In this document: in pieces, positions 1 through 8,457 of the stretch
Layout: each line of letters starts with the position of its first letter
How positions within the stretch are numbered: the first letter of the stretch is position 1
Assembly (NCBI GenBank): GCA_947624345.1
Contig: CANQJW010000010.1
Location: forward strand, 1-32,563
Origin: an uncultured Clostridia bacterium
GTDB taxonomy: Bacteria > Bacillota > Clostridia > Oscillospirales > Ruminococcaceae
Direction of reading: 5' to 3'
DNA length: 32,563 nucleotides
Notes under the pieces: model-generated
What the model saw: the letters and a program-made list of their open reading frames with translations, nothing else
Database searches by the model: none
What the model was told of the DNA's origin: nothing
Translations under genes and position numbers: made by a program

Positions 1-163
1 TTTTTAGCATTTTCATTATACCATATTTTGAAGTTACTTCTCTTTTTTATTGGGTCATATCATTTTAGCACATACATAAATTTATAATTATTCGTGTGTA
101 TTTCTTTCGGATTTATGATATACTAAATAAATAGTGTGCATTAGAAATAATAAGCAAAATGTA

Positions 164-192
164 TTGACATTTCGGTTTGATAGTGTTAAACT
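164..192 (+). promoter_or_regulatory. sigma-A type promoter of the thrS operon
   Basis: TTGACA (164-169) is followed after 17 bases by TAAACT (187-192). The predicted transcription start near 199-200 lies just before the T-box leader, which supports this assignment. Confidence 0.7.
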
Positions 193-204
193 ATATTTGT
201 GTAT

Positions 205-438
205 TAAATAGTTACTGCGATGAAAGGGAAGCTGAATATCAAAATTGTATTCTAAAGAGAATTTTGCCTTGGCTGAAAGCAAAATGAATATGTGATTTTC
301 AGATACCGCCCTTGAGCTCCGTCTAATAAACGGCGTAGGTCTGCGTTAAAGGCACTAATGAGTCGCAATTTTTTTGTGAGAAATTGGGTGGAACCACGAT
401 TTATCGTCCCAAGGGTGTTTATCCTCGGGACTTTTTTT
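205..438 (+). promoter_or_regulatory. T-box leader, threonine-specific
   Basis: T-box leaders bind uncharged tRNA and let transcription pass a terminator when the cognate amino acid is scarce. The conserved T-box sequence appears as TGGAACCACG at 389-398, directly before a terminator hairpin. In the Stem I region AAGGG (224-228) can pair with CCCTT (309-313). Just 5' of that 3' arm is ACC (305-307) followed by G, the expected place for a specifier codon. ACC encodes threonine and the second downstream gene is thrS, so sequence and context agree. Exact Stem I-III boundaries were not folded. Confidence 0.9.
406..438 (+). terminator. T-box regulated intrinsic terminator
   Basis: GTCCC (406-410) plus AGG pairs with CCT plus GGGAC (427-431), and a run of seven T follows. 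In T-box leaders the 5' arm competes with the antiterminator that contains the T-box sequence. Confidence 0.88.
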
Positions 439-456
439 ATTTTTCAGGAGGTGCTT

Positions 457-786
457 ATGAGCTTCAAGAAAAAAGGAGCGTTTATAACTTTCTTTTTGTC
501 GGTAGCTGCTGAGATTGCGGTTATGGTGATATTTTTGCTTGCAGTAAATCACAAAATGATTATGTATGTAGCACTTCTTCTGGCAATAATGCTTTTTGTG
601 CTTGTTTATTGGGCGAACACCGCATTCAAAGAGTTAAGCGTTAATAAAGAGGGCAAGAGCATTCTTTCAAAACGAACAAATACTATTTTTAATATAGTAA
701 GTACAGTATTGAGTGTAGGTCTGTTGCTTGTGGGCGTGTTTGTATTTGTGGATTATTACTATTATCCTATTTTCAGTAAACGATAA
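457..786 (+). CDS. small membrane protein between T-box and thrS
   Basis: A 109-residue hydrophobic protein of unknown function. The ORF track starts at 358, but that codon lies inside the T-box leader. The ATG at 457 is preceded by CAGGAGG at a good distance and comes just after the terminator, so it is preferred. Three membrane segments are visible: roughly residues 8-28, 31-50 and 80-100. A short basic loop (KEGKSILSKR) lies between the second and third, and the C-terminus is tyrosine-rich (DYYYYPIFSKR). It ends 31 bases before thrS and must be read through by the T-box transcript, so its expression should follow threonine starvation. I do not recognise a named family. Confidence 0.8.
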   Translation: MSFKKKGAFITFFLSVAAEIAVMVIFLLAVNHKMIMYVALLLAIMLFVLVYWANTAFKELSVNKEGKSILSKRTNTIFNIVSTVLSVGLLLVGVFVFVDYYYYPIFSKR

Positions 787-817
787 AATTTGATTATTAT
801 TAGGAAGGAAGATAAAT

Positions 818-2728
818 ATGATTAAGTTAACATTGAAAGACGGAAGCGTAAGAGAAGTTGAAAGCGGAATTTCTGCCGCTGAAATTATAAAGGGCATTGG
901 AATGGGTCTTTATAAGGCAGCTTGTTCTGTTAAAATCAACGGCGAGGTAAAGGACATAAGAACAGTTATAGACAGCGACTGCGAATTTGAGGTTCTGACA
1001 TTTGACGATCCTGACGGAAAGAAAACTTTCTGGCATACGGCATCGCATATTCTTGCTCAGGCTGTTAAGCGTCTTTATCCTGAAACTCTGCTCGCAATAG
1101 GTCCTGCTATTGACAACGGTTTCTATTATGATTTTGACAGGGAAACTCCGTTCACAACAGAGGAGCTTGAGAAAATAGAAGCCGAGATGAAAAAAATCGT
1201 TAAGGAAGGTCTTGAGCTGGAGCAGTTTGAGCTTCCACCTGAAGAGGCTATAAAGTATCTTGAGGAGCAAGGCGAGATATATAAGGTTGAGTTATGTAAG
1301 GAACATTCTGATAAGGGCGAGCCTATCTCTTTCTATAAGCAGGGAGAATTTACCGACCTTTGCGCAGGACCTCACCTTATGACGACCGCACCCGTCAAGG
1401 CTTTTAAACTTACCTCTTGTACGGGTGCCTATTGGCGTGGAAGCGAAAAGAACAAGATGCTTTCGAGAATCTATGCAACAGCATTTCCTAAAGCTAGTGA
1501 GCTTCAGGAATATCTCGACCGCCTTGAGGAGGCTAAAAAGCGGGATCACAGAAAGCTTGGCAAAGAGCTTGGACTTTTCACCCTTATGGACGAGGGTCCC
1601 GGATTCCCGTTCTTCCTGCCAAAGGGTATGATTTTAAAGAACACGCTTATTGACTACTGGAGAGAGGTTCACACCAAAGCCGGCTATCAGGAAATTTCTA
1701 CGCCTATGATGATGAACAGGGCGTTGTGGGAGCGTTCGGGACACTGGGATCACTACAAGGACAATATGTATACAACGGTGATAGACGAAACTGACTTTGC
1801 AATCAAGCCTATGAACTGTCCCGGAGGACTTTTGGTTTATAAAACTCAGCTTCACTCATATCGTGACTTGCCTTTAAGGCTTGGCGAACTTGGACTTGTT
1901 CACCGACACGAGCTTTCAGGAGCTTTACACGGACTTATGAGAGTACGCTGCTTTACGCAGGACGACGCTCATATCTTTATGACAAAGGAGCAGATAAAGG
2001 ACGAGATAAAGGGAGTGGTTGCACTTATTGACGAGGTTTACAGTCTGTTCGGTTTCAAATATCATGTTGAGCTGTCGACCCGTCCGGAGGATAGTATGGG
2101 AAGCGATGAGGATTGGGAAGCAGCTACCGATTCACTGAAGGACGCACTTGAGGAAATAGGTCTTGACTTTGTTATCAATGAGGGCGACGGAGCATTCTAC
2201 GGACCTAAGATAGACTTCCATCTAGAGGATTCACTGGAAAGGACATGGCAGTGCGGAACTATCCAGCTTGACTTCCAGCTTCCTGAAAGATTTGAGCTTG
2301 AATACACTGGCGCTGACGGAGAAAAGCACCGTCCTGTAATGATTCACCGAGTTGTGTTCGGAAGTATAGAAAGATTTATAGGAATTCTTATCGAGCATTT
2401 TGCAGGAGCATTTCCGCTTTGGCTTGCTCCGGAACAGGTTAAGATCATTCCTGTATCGGATAAGCAGCTTGACTATGCAAAGGAGCTGCTCTCTAAGCTA
2501 GAGGCTGAACATATCAGGGCATCTATTGATGACAGAAGCGAGAAAATGGGATATAAGATCCGTCAGGCTCAGCTTGAGAAAATACCATATATGCTTGTTG
2601 TCGGAGACAAGGAAATGGAGGACGGCACAGTTTCAGTGCGTTCTAGAAAAGACGGAGACGCAGGAAAGATTGCAGTAGATAAGCTTGTAGCTAAGCTTGT
2701 GGAGGAGATTAAGACAAAGGCAAGATAA
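818..2728 (+). CDS. thrS: threonyl-tRNA synthetase
   Basis: Charges tRNA-Thr with threonine in the cytoplasm. At 636 residues it has the full bacterial length. Domain order is an N-terminal TGS domain (about 1-62), the editing domain with HTASH at 73-77 and CAGPH near residue 180, the class II catalytic core, and a C-terminal anticodon-binding domain from about residue 540. In the core, the zinc-binding Cys sits in MNCPGG, the His in RHELSGALHG, and the third ligand in MIHRVVFGS. MNCPGG replaces the MNCPGH of E. coli; I believe this variant also occurs in other Clostridia. The start follows AGGAAGGAAG. Regulation is by the upstream threonine T-box, and a terminator follows. Confidence 0.98.
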   Translation: MIKLTLKDGSVREVESGISAAEIIKGIGMGLYKAACSVKINGEVKDIRTVIDSDCEFEVLTFDDPDGKKTFWHTASHILAQAVKRLYPETLLAIGPAIDNGFYYDFDRETPFTTEELEKIEAEMKKIVKEGLELEQFELPPEEAIKYLEEQGEIYKVELCKEHSDKGEPISFYKQGEFTDLCAGPHLMTTAPVKAFKLTSCTGAYWRGSEKNKMLSRIYATAFPKASELQEYLDRLEEAKKRDHRKLGKELGLFTLMDEGPGFPFFLPKGMILKNTLIDYWREVHTKAGYQEISTPMMMNRALWERSGHWDHYKDNMYTTVIDETDFAIKPMNCPGGLLVYKTQLHSYRDLPLRLGELGLVHRHELSGALHGLMRVRCFTQDDAHIFMTKEQIKDEIKGVVALIDEVYSLFGFKYHVELSTRPEDSMGSDEDWEAATDSLKDALEEIGLDFVINEGDGAFYGPKIDFHLEDSLERTWQCGTIQLDFQLPERFELEYTGADGEKHRPVMIHRVVFGSIERFIGILIEHFAGAFPLWLAPEQVKIIPVSDKQLDYAKELLSKLEAEHIRASIDDRSEKMGYKIRQAQLEKIPYMLVVGDKEMEDGTVSVRSRKDGDAGKIAVDKLVAKLVEEIKTKAR

Positions 2729-2775
2729 GATAAATCAATGGACAATTATAATGGAAAATTGATTTATATGTGAGA

Positions 2776-2820
2776 AATCCGGATATCGTTTTGGTATCCG
2801 GATTAGTTTTTATTATTTTT
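2776..2820 (+). terminator. intrinsic terminator after thrS
   Basis: AATCCGGATA (2776-2785) and TATCCGGATT (2795-2804) form a perfect 10-bp stem, followed by AGTTTTTATTATTTTT. Confidence 0.88.
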
Positions 2821-2891
2821 TTGAGAATTATTTTCCTGTTATGAGGAAATCTATAGATTTATTAGAAGGTATATTACTATTAGCGTCTATT

Positions 2892-2931
2892 AGCGTCCAG
2901 AAAAAATCCGGACGCTTTTCTCTTGTCTCCG
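2892..2931. repeat. short hairpin with CTCTTGTCTC tail, possible dispersed repeat
   Basis: AGCGTCC (2892-2898) pairs with GGACGCT (2910-2916). It is followed by TTTTCTCTTGTCTCCGG. A similar arrangement occurs at 31904-31963: a longer hairpin on AGCGTTC, then CTCTTGTCTCTGG. The shared tail suggests copies of one small dispersed element, but two copies in one window are weak proof. Confidence 0.4.
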
Positions 2932-3047
2932 GCTTCGTATTTCTAACCTTTAACTTCTAATAGAACCCTTAATAAATTGTGAATAAAATTAAACATTTTA
3001 TTGCCCCACATTTATATTTATAAAAAGTTTATCTTTTTAAGTGTATG

Positions 3048-3109
3048 TTGCACAAATGGTTTGGCATATATTTGTACAAAGTAAACAGTTTATGTTAATT
3101 TGCACAAAA
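3048..3109. promoter_or_regulatory. candidate operator cluster upstream of the sugar-uptake promoter
   Basis: TTGCACAAA occurs at 3048-3056 and 3100-3108, 52 bp apart (about five helical turns). Between them, TTTGTACAAA (3071-3080) is a perfect palindrome. A third TTGCACAAA lies at 3304-3312. Repetition with helical phasing suggests binding by a dimeric regulator; which one is unknown. Confidence 0.4.
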
Positions 3110-3127
3110 TAAAGTATTATTTTAATC

Positions 3128-3168
3128 TTGTCAAAAACCTTGACAAACAGTAGTAATATTGCTATAAT
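3128..3168 (+). promoter_or_regulatory. consensus promoter with palindrome over the -35 box
   Basis: TTGACA (3140-3145), a 17-base spacer and TATAAT (3163-3168) match the sigma-A consensus exactly. The -35 box is one arm of a perfect inverted repeat, TTGTCAA (3128-3134) and TTGACAA (3140-3146). Such an overlap is typical of a repressor site. The likely target is the operon starting at 3577. Confidence 0.75.
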
Positions 3169-3295
3169 TATACCTGTAAAAGTATATTCATTTTGAGCAA
3201 AATCACAACAATGTATCTCTAAAAATGCGTTTTTGTAGTTCGTTCAGGCTAAAAGCGCCTAAATGTATTGCATATCTTGTTCAAAAAACACATTA

Positions 3296-3313
3296 TGTGC
3301 AATTTGCACAAAA
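3296..3313. promoter_or_regulatory. palindrome TGTGCAATTTGCACA in the leader
   Basis: Seven-base arms (TGTGCAA/TTGCACA) flank one central base at 3296-3310. The right half is the AATTTGCACAAAA found upstream at 3097-3109. It lies about 130 bases downstream of the promoter, so it could be a second operator (looping or roadblock) or an RNA hairpin. Confidence 0.4.
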
Positions 3314-3383
3314 CATAATTAAATACTATGTCAGAGAGAAGCTGTGAGCGTTATTCTTTCCACAAAAGCCGTTTTCTGTGATT

Positions 3384-3470
3384 TCACGACGGGAAACCAC
3401 TCACTACCCGATTATGATGGAGGTCGCAGATAAGGTTTATACATTAGAGGACGGTGAGATTGTTGGCTGA
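3384..3470 (+). pseudogene. C-terminal remnant of an ABC transporter ATPase
   Basis: Reading the frame ending at TGA 3468-3470 gives TTHYPIMMEVADKVYTLEDGEIVG. This resembles the end of LolD/MacB-type ATPases, from the H-loop (S/T-T-H-D-P) through V-A-D-R-V and the L-x-D-G-x-I-V tail. No Walker A, signature or Walker B coding is found upstream, and a stop interrupts the frame at 3345-3347. It is best read as a small leftover of a deleted gene. The match was judged by eye on about 24 residues, so chance similarity is possible. Confidence 0.55.
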
Positions 3471-3576
3471 TGATTTCACTCAAAAGATATCAACCCAATG
3501 GTGAATATATCAAAATTTAAGTCGTAGCTTGGCTTAAACCTAAAAGCAGAATTTATTTTAGAAAGGTGGATTTATA

Positions 3577-6537
3577 GTGAGAAAAAAATTGTTAAAGCGT
3601 ACGCTTTCTTTTATATTAGCGCTTGCTATGATAGCTACAAGCGCTTCTGCTGTTATGGCAGATGACGCAGAAAACTCAAGTGCTGATAAAAGTACGCAGA
3701 CAACAGCTGTTGAAGATATAGATAATATTGATTTATCATCTTCAAGCAATACTATTTCTTACACTGAGTACCGTGAAAAATATGCTGAAGCAGAAAGACC
3801 AGCTGTTTCGGATAATGAAGGGTACATCTACGGGGGAAATCAAACAAAATTCAAAGCCGGTAAAGGAGCAGAGGTTTCAAAAACAACGGTTGACGGAAGG
3901 AAGGCTCTTGATTGGTCAAATCAGGAGGGTAAGGTTTCTTTCCCGATTAAGGTTGCAAAGACCGGAGTTTATAACATGAAGATTGTTTATGAAATTCCTG
4001 CAGGAGGTGCAACAGAAGTTGAGTTGGATTTAAAAATCGACGGCAAGACACCTTACGATACCGCTTCGAGAATTACTCTTGATAAGAGATGGGTGAGCGA
4101 ATCGGAGATCCAGCAGGACTATCACGGCAATGATATAAGACCTGGTCAAATTGAGCAGGTCTGCTGGCAGGAAAAATACCTTGCAGATATAGACGGACTT
4201 TATGACGATCCGCTTTGGTTCTATATTGAAGAGGGAGACCACACTATTTCTTTTGAATCTACCAAAGCAATGGTTGCTATTGAAAGCATAAAGCTGTATC
4301 AGCAGGAAGAACCTGACGCTTATCAGGCTCCTTCAGAGGCAGAGCTTTCTAAAAATAAAGACGCTGATGTTGTTATGCTTGAGGGCGAAGACGCAGCATA
4401 TAAGACAGACAGAGTTCTTTATCCGACAAGTGATAAGGATTCTTATCTGACATCGCCTTCAGATCCTAACAAAACAAAGTATAACACCATCGGTGCTGCA
4501 AACTGGTCACAAGCTACGCAGACAATTACATGGACATTAAATATTGAAACCTCGGGTTATTATAAACTTGGAATAAGAGCAAGACAAAACCAGATGAGAG
4601 GATTCTATTCAAACAGAAGAATTCTCATAGACGGGGTTGTTCCGAACGAGGAATCGGATCAGGTTAAATTCTATTACAACACAGAATGGGATGTAACAAC
4701 TCCGAAGGACGCCGACGGTAATATTATTTATTATTATCTTGAAGCAGGCAAGCACGAGCTATCTATGGAAGCTGTTCCTGGTGAAATCGGAGAGGTTATG
4801 TCGGTGCTCGACGACGTAGTTTATGAAACTACAAGCTATTACAGAAGAGTAAGACAGATTACAGGACCGGATCCTGACGAATACAACAACTATATGATTG
4901 ATGTTGCTATTCCATCTATCGTTCCTGATTTTAAAGAGCTGGCAAAAACTTTAAGAGATACAAAGGCATACATAGAAGGCTTGACAGGTACTGCCGGAAC
5001 AGAGGCAGTTACACTTGAAAAAATGGCTTTGGTTCTTGACCAGTGTATAGAAAGACCTGACGATATTCCGTCGCTTCTTTCTCAGATCAAGGATAACATC
5101 ACATCTGTTTCTTCGTGGGTAAGAGAATACAGAGGTCAGCCTCTTGAAGTCGATTTGATTGAGGTTGCTCCGGCAAGCAAAGACTTCACTTCCGCAAAGA
5201 AAACATTCTTTGGCGGACTTAAGTTTGGATTTGACGCATTTATAGGTTCATTCTTCTCTGACTATAACTCACTTTCAGCAGAGAGCGAAGACAGCATTAC
5301 GGTTTGGGTTTCACTAGGACGTGACCAGGCTCAAGTAGTAAACCAGATGGTTGACAGTGATTTCAATCCTAATTCGGACACAAAGGTTTCTATCAACCTT
5401 GTACAAGGAGGAGTTGTTGAAGCAACTCTTGCAGGAAAGGGTCCGGACGCGGTATTGTTCCTCGGAGGAGACTTCCCTATTCAGCTTGCTGCAAGAGGAG
5501 TTCTTACCGACTTGACAACCTTTGACGATTACGACGAGGTTATGTCACGCTTCCAAAAGGATGCTACTACACTATATAAATACAATCAGGGCGTTTACGG
5601 AATTCCTGTAAGCCAGCTTGTCCCGATGATGTTCTATCGTACAGACATTCTGGCAGAGCAGGGAATCAACCCTGAGAGAGATTTACAGACCTGGGATCAG
5701 TTGATTTCAATACTTCCTCAGTTACAGAGAAACTATATGGAGGTAGGTTTAATACTTCCGATAGCACAGAACTTAGGTAACGGTATTACGACCGTTTCTA
5801 CAACTACAGAGTGCGGAAGCACATTCGCATCGCTGATTTTACAGCAGGGCTTGAACTACTACACTGAGGACGAGACAAAGACTACATTTGATACTCAGGA
5901 AGCTGTTTCTGCATTTGAGAAATGGACGAAGTTCTATACTACATACAGCTTTGACCAGACATATGACGCATTCTCAAGATTCAGAACGGGAGATATGCCG
6001 ATTTTGATTAAGGAATACAACTTCTACAATCAGTTGGCTGTTGCGGCTCCTGAAATCAAGGGCTGCTGGAACTTTAAACAGATCCCTGGAACAGTTCAGG
6101 AGGATGGCTCGATAAGCCACGCTTCAAACTCTTCGGGAACTTGCGGAGTTATCTTCAAGAAGTGCAAGAACCAAGAGGCTGCATGGAATTTCTTAAAGTG
6201 GTTTACTTCTACCGAATCGCAGGTTGAATATGCAAATGATATTGAAGCTATTATGGGTACAATGGGTAGATTTGATACAGCCAACCTTGAGGCATTAGAT
6301 GGCGAGTCATGGTCGACAACTGAGGTTGCAAAGATAAAGGCTCAATTTGCAGAGCAGGTTGAGATTCCGGTTATTCCGGCATCTTATGCAGTTACAAGAA
6401 ATGTTATGAACGCATTCAGAGAAACTGTAAATAACGCATCAAACCCAAGAGATACGTTAATGTGGTACAACAAGGACATCAACGCTGAGATCAAACGTAA
6501 GCTTGAAGACCTTAGTATGTACAAATATGATGAATAG
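3577..6537 (+). CDS. large multi-domain extracellular sugar-binding protein (family 1 SBP)
   Basis: A 986-residue secreted protein that likely captures an oligosaccharide for the permeases encoded downstream. It starts with GTG after GAAAGGTGG. The signal peptide (about 1-28) ends in a Sec-type site near VMA-DD and has no lipobox cysteine. Two beta-rich modules follow (about 75-245 and 265-420), resembling carbohydrate-binding modules by pattern only (e.g. VVMLEGEDAAY, WTLNIETSGYYKLGI). A helical linker covers about 430-560. The C-terminal ~420 residues look like a classical family 1 binding protein, with ITVWVSLGRDQ, GPDAVLFLGGDFPIQLA, YGIPVSQLVPMMFYRTDIL and AWNFLKWFTS. It is about twice the usual length. 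First gene of the operon. Confidence 0.88.
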   Translation: MRKKLLKRTLSFILALAMIATSASAVMADDAENSSADKSTQTTAVEDIDNIDLSSSSNTISYTEYREKYAEAERPAVSDNEGYIYGGNQTKFKAGKGAEVSKTTVDGRKALDWSNQEGKVSFPIKVAKTGVYNMKIVYEIPAGGATEVELDLKIDGKTPYDTASRITLDKRWVSESEIQQDYHGNDIRPGQIEQVCWQEKYLADIDGLYDDPLWFYIEEGDHTISFESTKAMVAIESIKLYQQEEPDAYQAPSEAELSKNKDADVVMLEGEDAAYKTDRVLYPTSDKDSYLTSPSDPNKTKYNTIGAANWSQATQTITWTLNIETSGYYKLGIRARQNQMRGFYSNRRILIDGVVPNEESDQVKFYYNTEWDVTTPKDADGNIIYYYLEAGKHELSMEAVPGEIGEVMSVLDDVVYETTSYYRRVRQITGPDPDEYNNYMIDVAIPSIVPDFKELAKTLRDTKAYIEGLTGTAGTEAVTLEKMALVLDQCIERPDDIPSLLSQIKDNITSVSSWVREYRGQPLEVDLIEVAPASKDFTSAKKTFFGGLKFGFDAFIGSFFSDYNSLSAESEDSITVWVSLGRDQAQVVNQMVDSDFNPNSDTKVSINLVQGGVVEATLAGKGPDAVLFLGGDFPIQLAARGVLTDLTTFDDYDEVMSRFQKDATTLYKYNQGVYGIPVSQLVPMMFYRTDILAEQGINPERDLQTWDQLISILPQLQRNYMEVGLILPIAQNLGNGITTVSTTTECGSTFASLILQQGLNYYTEDETKTTFDTQEAVSAFEKWTKFYTTYSFDQTYDAFSRFRTGDMPILIKEYNFYNQLAVAAPEIKGCWNFKQIPGTVQEDGSISHASNSSGTCGVIFKKCKNQEAAWNFLKWFTSTESQVEYANDIEAIMGTMGRFDTANLEALDGESWSTTEVAKIKAQFAEQVEIPVIPASYAVTRNVMNAFRETVNNASNPRDTLMWYNKDINAEIKRKLEDLSMYKYDE

Positions 6538-6553
6538 GAGGGAGTAATAAGTA

Positions 6554-7507
6554 ATGGCAAAATCAAATGAAGCTATTGAAGTGCAGCCTGTATTGATGAA
6601 AGATAGAGGCAAATTAAGATACACCCTTCATCAAATGAGAGTAAATATCGGTTGCTATGGAATGCTTGCTCCTTTCATGATATTGTTTACAATATTTATG
6701 ATTATCCCCGTTATAATGTCACTTCCTATGGGATTTACAAACTTTAATATGGTGCAATTTCCAAAGTTTATCGGATTATCTAACTTTTATACCTTGTTTT
6801 TAAACGATGATATATTCCTAACAGCGGTTAAAAACACATTGGTGTTCGCAATTTTCACAGGTCCTTTCAGTTATGTTTTGAGCTTTTTCTTAGCTTGGCT
6901 CATAAATGAAATGCACCCAGCACTTAAAACAATATTCACATTCGTGTTCTATGCTCCTTCAATGACACCGTCAGTTTATGTAATCTGGCAGCTGTTGTTC
7001 TCGGGAGATACCTATGGATATTTTAACTCGGTATTACTAGACTTAGGCTTCATAAACGCACCGGTTCAGTGGCTGACAGATACAGCTTATATGTTCGGAG
7101 TTGTTATCGTAGTTCAGCTATGGATCTCAATGGGTGCAGGATTCTTAGCACTTCGTGCAGGGTTCCAGAACATTGACAAGTCTATGTACGAAGCAGGAGC
7201 TATCGAGGGAATTAAAAACAGATGGCAGGAGCTTTTTACCATCACAATTCCTTCAATGGGACCACAGCTTTTATTTGCAGCTGTACTCCAGATTTCGGCA
7301 GCATTCACAGTCGGAGTTGTTGGACAGTCACTTATCGGTCTTCCGTCAACCGACTATAAGGTTCACACGATTATGAACCACGCTACCGACTATGGTACGA
7401 TTCGTTACGAAATGGGATATGCTTCGGCAATATGTTTCGTTTTGTTTGCGGCAATGCTGTTGGTTAATAAGTTTATTAACTGGCTGCTTGCTAAGTACTT
7501 AGATTAG
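6554..7507 (+). CDS. sugar ABC transporter permease (MalF-type), pair 1
   Basis: A 317-residue inner-membrane permease with about six membrane segments. The ATPase-docking EAA loop is visible as EAGAIEGIKNRWQELFTITIP, with the usual G at its centre. The opening LAPFMILFTIFMIIPVIMS is typical of MalF/UgpA-type subunits. It starts after AGGAGGGAG, 16 bases behind the binding-protein gene, and is followed by its MalG-type partner. The substrate cannot be read from the sequence. The energising ATPase is not in this window, so a shared MsmK-like ATPase elsewhere is inferred. Confidence 0.93.
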   Translation: MAKSNEAIEVQPVLMKDRGKLRYTLHQMRVNIGCYGMLAPFMILFTIFMIIPVIMSLPMGFTNFNMVQFPKFIGLSNFYTLFLNDDIFLTAVKNTLVFAIFTGPFSYVLSFFLAWLINEMHPALKTIFTFVFYAPSMTPSVYVIWQLLFSGDTYGYFNSVLLDLGFINAPVQWLTDTAYMFGVVIVVQLWISMGAGFLALRAGFQNIDKSMYEAGAIEGIKNRWQELFTITIPSMGPQLLFAAVLQISAAFTVGVVGQSLIGLPSTDYKVHTIMNHATDYGTIRYEMGYASAICFVLFAAMLLVNKFINWLLAKYLD

Positions 7508-7523
7508 GGGAGGTGAATACGAT

Positions 7524-8420
7524 ATGTCTAAAAAGAGAAAGAAAAAGGATATAGAAAAGCTGAAGGTCAAAGACAAGAAAAAGAGAGTTAACGGCTCCCT
7601 TGGCGGAGATATAGTTATTTTCTTGTTTCTGTGCCTGCTTGGAATATTTATGATTTTCCCTATCTATTATGCACTTATCCAATCATTCAAACCGGTGCAT
7701 GAGCTGTTCGTATTCCCGCCAAAGCTGTATGTTTTAGATCCGACTTTGACAAACTATTCGGATATGTTCAAGATAGCAGCAAGCCTCTGGGTACCGCTTT
7801 CAAGATACATTTTTAACAGCGTCTTTGTTACGATCGTTGTAACAATAGCTAACCTGTTCGTATCCTGTATGGCAGCGTTTGTACTTGCAAAGTGCAAATT
7901 CCCGGGAAGCAATGCAATCAACAAGATTATTGTAACAGCACTTTTGTTCACATCACAGGCATTATGGATTATGCAGTTCTTAGTAATGGCTTATCTTGGT
8001 ATGATCAATACATATTGGGCACTCATTCTTCCGAGTATTGCAGCTCCTATGAACCTGTTCTTGATGAGACAGAGTATTTCAACAATTCACGATTCAATGA
8101 TAGAAGCGGCAAAGGTTGATGGTGCCGGACTGTTCAGAATCTGCTGGGGAATAGTTATTCCAAACTCAAAGCCCGCATTGATGACACTTATTATTTTTGC
8201 ATTCCAGGCAGCATGGCAGATTCAGGGCGGAGCTCTGATATACTCGGAGGAGCTCAAAACGCTTCCGACAATCTTGCAGCAGATAACCGCTGCGGGTATT
8301 GCCCGTCAGGGCGTAACCTTTGCGACAGCAGTATTACTGTTAATTCCGCCGCTGGTCGTATTCATGATAGCTCAGGGTAATGTAATGGAAACAATGGCTA
8401 ATTCAGGAATTAAAGACTAA
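7524..8420 (+). CDS. sugar ABC transporter permease (MalG-type), pair 1
   Basis: A 298-residue permease. The N-terminus is strongly basic (KKRKKKDIEKLKVKDKKKR), then six membrane segments begin at about residue 30. The EAA loop reads EAAKVDGAGLFRICWGIVIP. MalG-type features include PIYYALIQSFKP after the first segment and FMIAQGNVMETMANSGIKD at the end, similar to the usual QRYFVEGLTAGAVKG tail. It starts after GGGGAGGTGA, 16 bases behind the MalF-type gene, and should pair with it. The next gene begins 37 bases downstream, so the operon continues. Confidence 0.93.
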   Translation: MSKKRKKKDIEKLKVKDKKKRVNGSLGGDIVIFLFLCLLGIFMIFPIYYALIQSFKPVHELFVFPPKLYVLDPTLTNYSDMFKIAASLWVPLSRYIFNSVFVTIVVTIANLFVSCMAAFVLAKCKFPGSNAINKIIVTALLFTSQALWIMQFLVMAYLGMINTYWALILPSIAAPMNLFLMRQSISTIHDSMIEAAKVDGAGLFRICWGIVIPNSKPALMTLIIFAFQAAWQIQGGALIYSEELKTLPTILQQITAAGIARQGVTFATAVLLLIPPLVVFMIAQGNVMETMANSGIKD

Positions 8421-8457
8421 CGGATAAACATTTAAAATAATATGTAAAGGAAATTAG

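Larger units (their letters stand above)
2821..3576. other. 756-base gap: regulatory region and long leader
   Basis: No intact gene is seen. The gap holds the hairpin repeat at 2892, TTGCACAAA motifs at 3048, 3100 and 3304, a consensus promoter at 3140-3168, and an ABC ATPase-like coding remnant at 3384-3470. If the promoter is right, the downstream mRNA has a leader of about 400 bases. Confidence 0.75.

Noticed and set aside
358-456. Extended N-terminus of the small membrane protein from the track start at 358
   Set aside because: The segment covers the T-box sequence and its terminator and has no ribosome site. ATG 457 has CAGGAGG.
827-1855. Long minus-strand ORFs opposite thrS and other genes
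   Set aside because: They are shadows of strongly supported genes, have no ribosome sites and do not resemble proteins. The same holds for similar track entries across the window.
2892-2925. Second terminator after thrS
   Set aside because: The stem is only 7 bp and the T run is four bases. Similarity with 31904 suggests a repeat instead.
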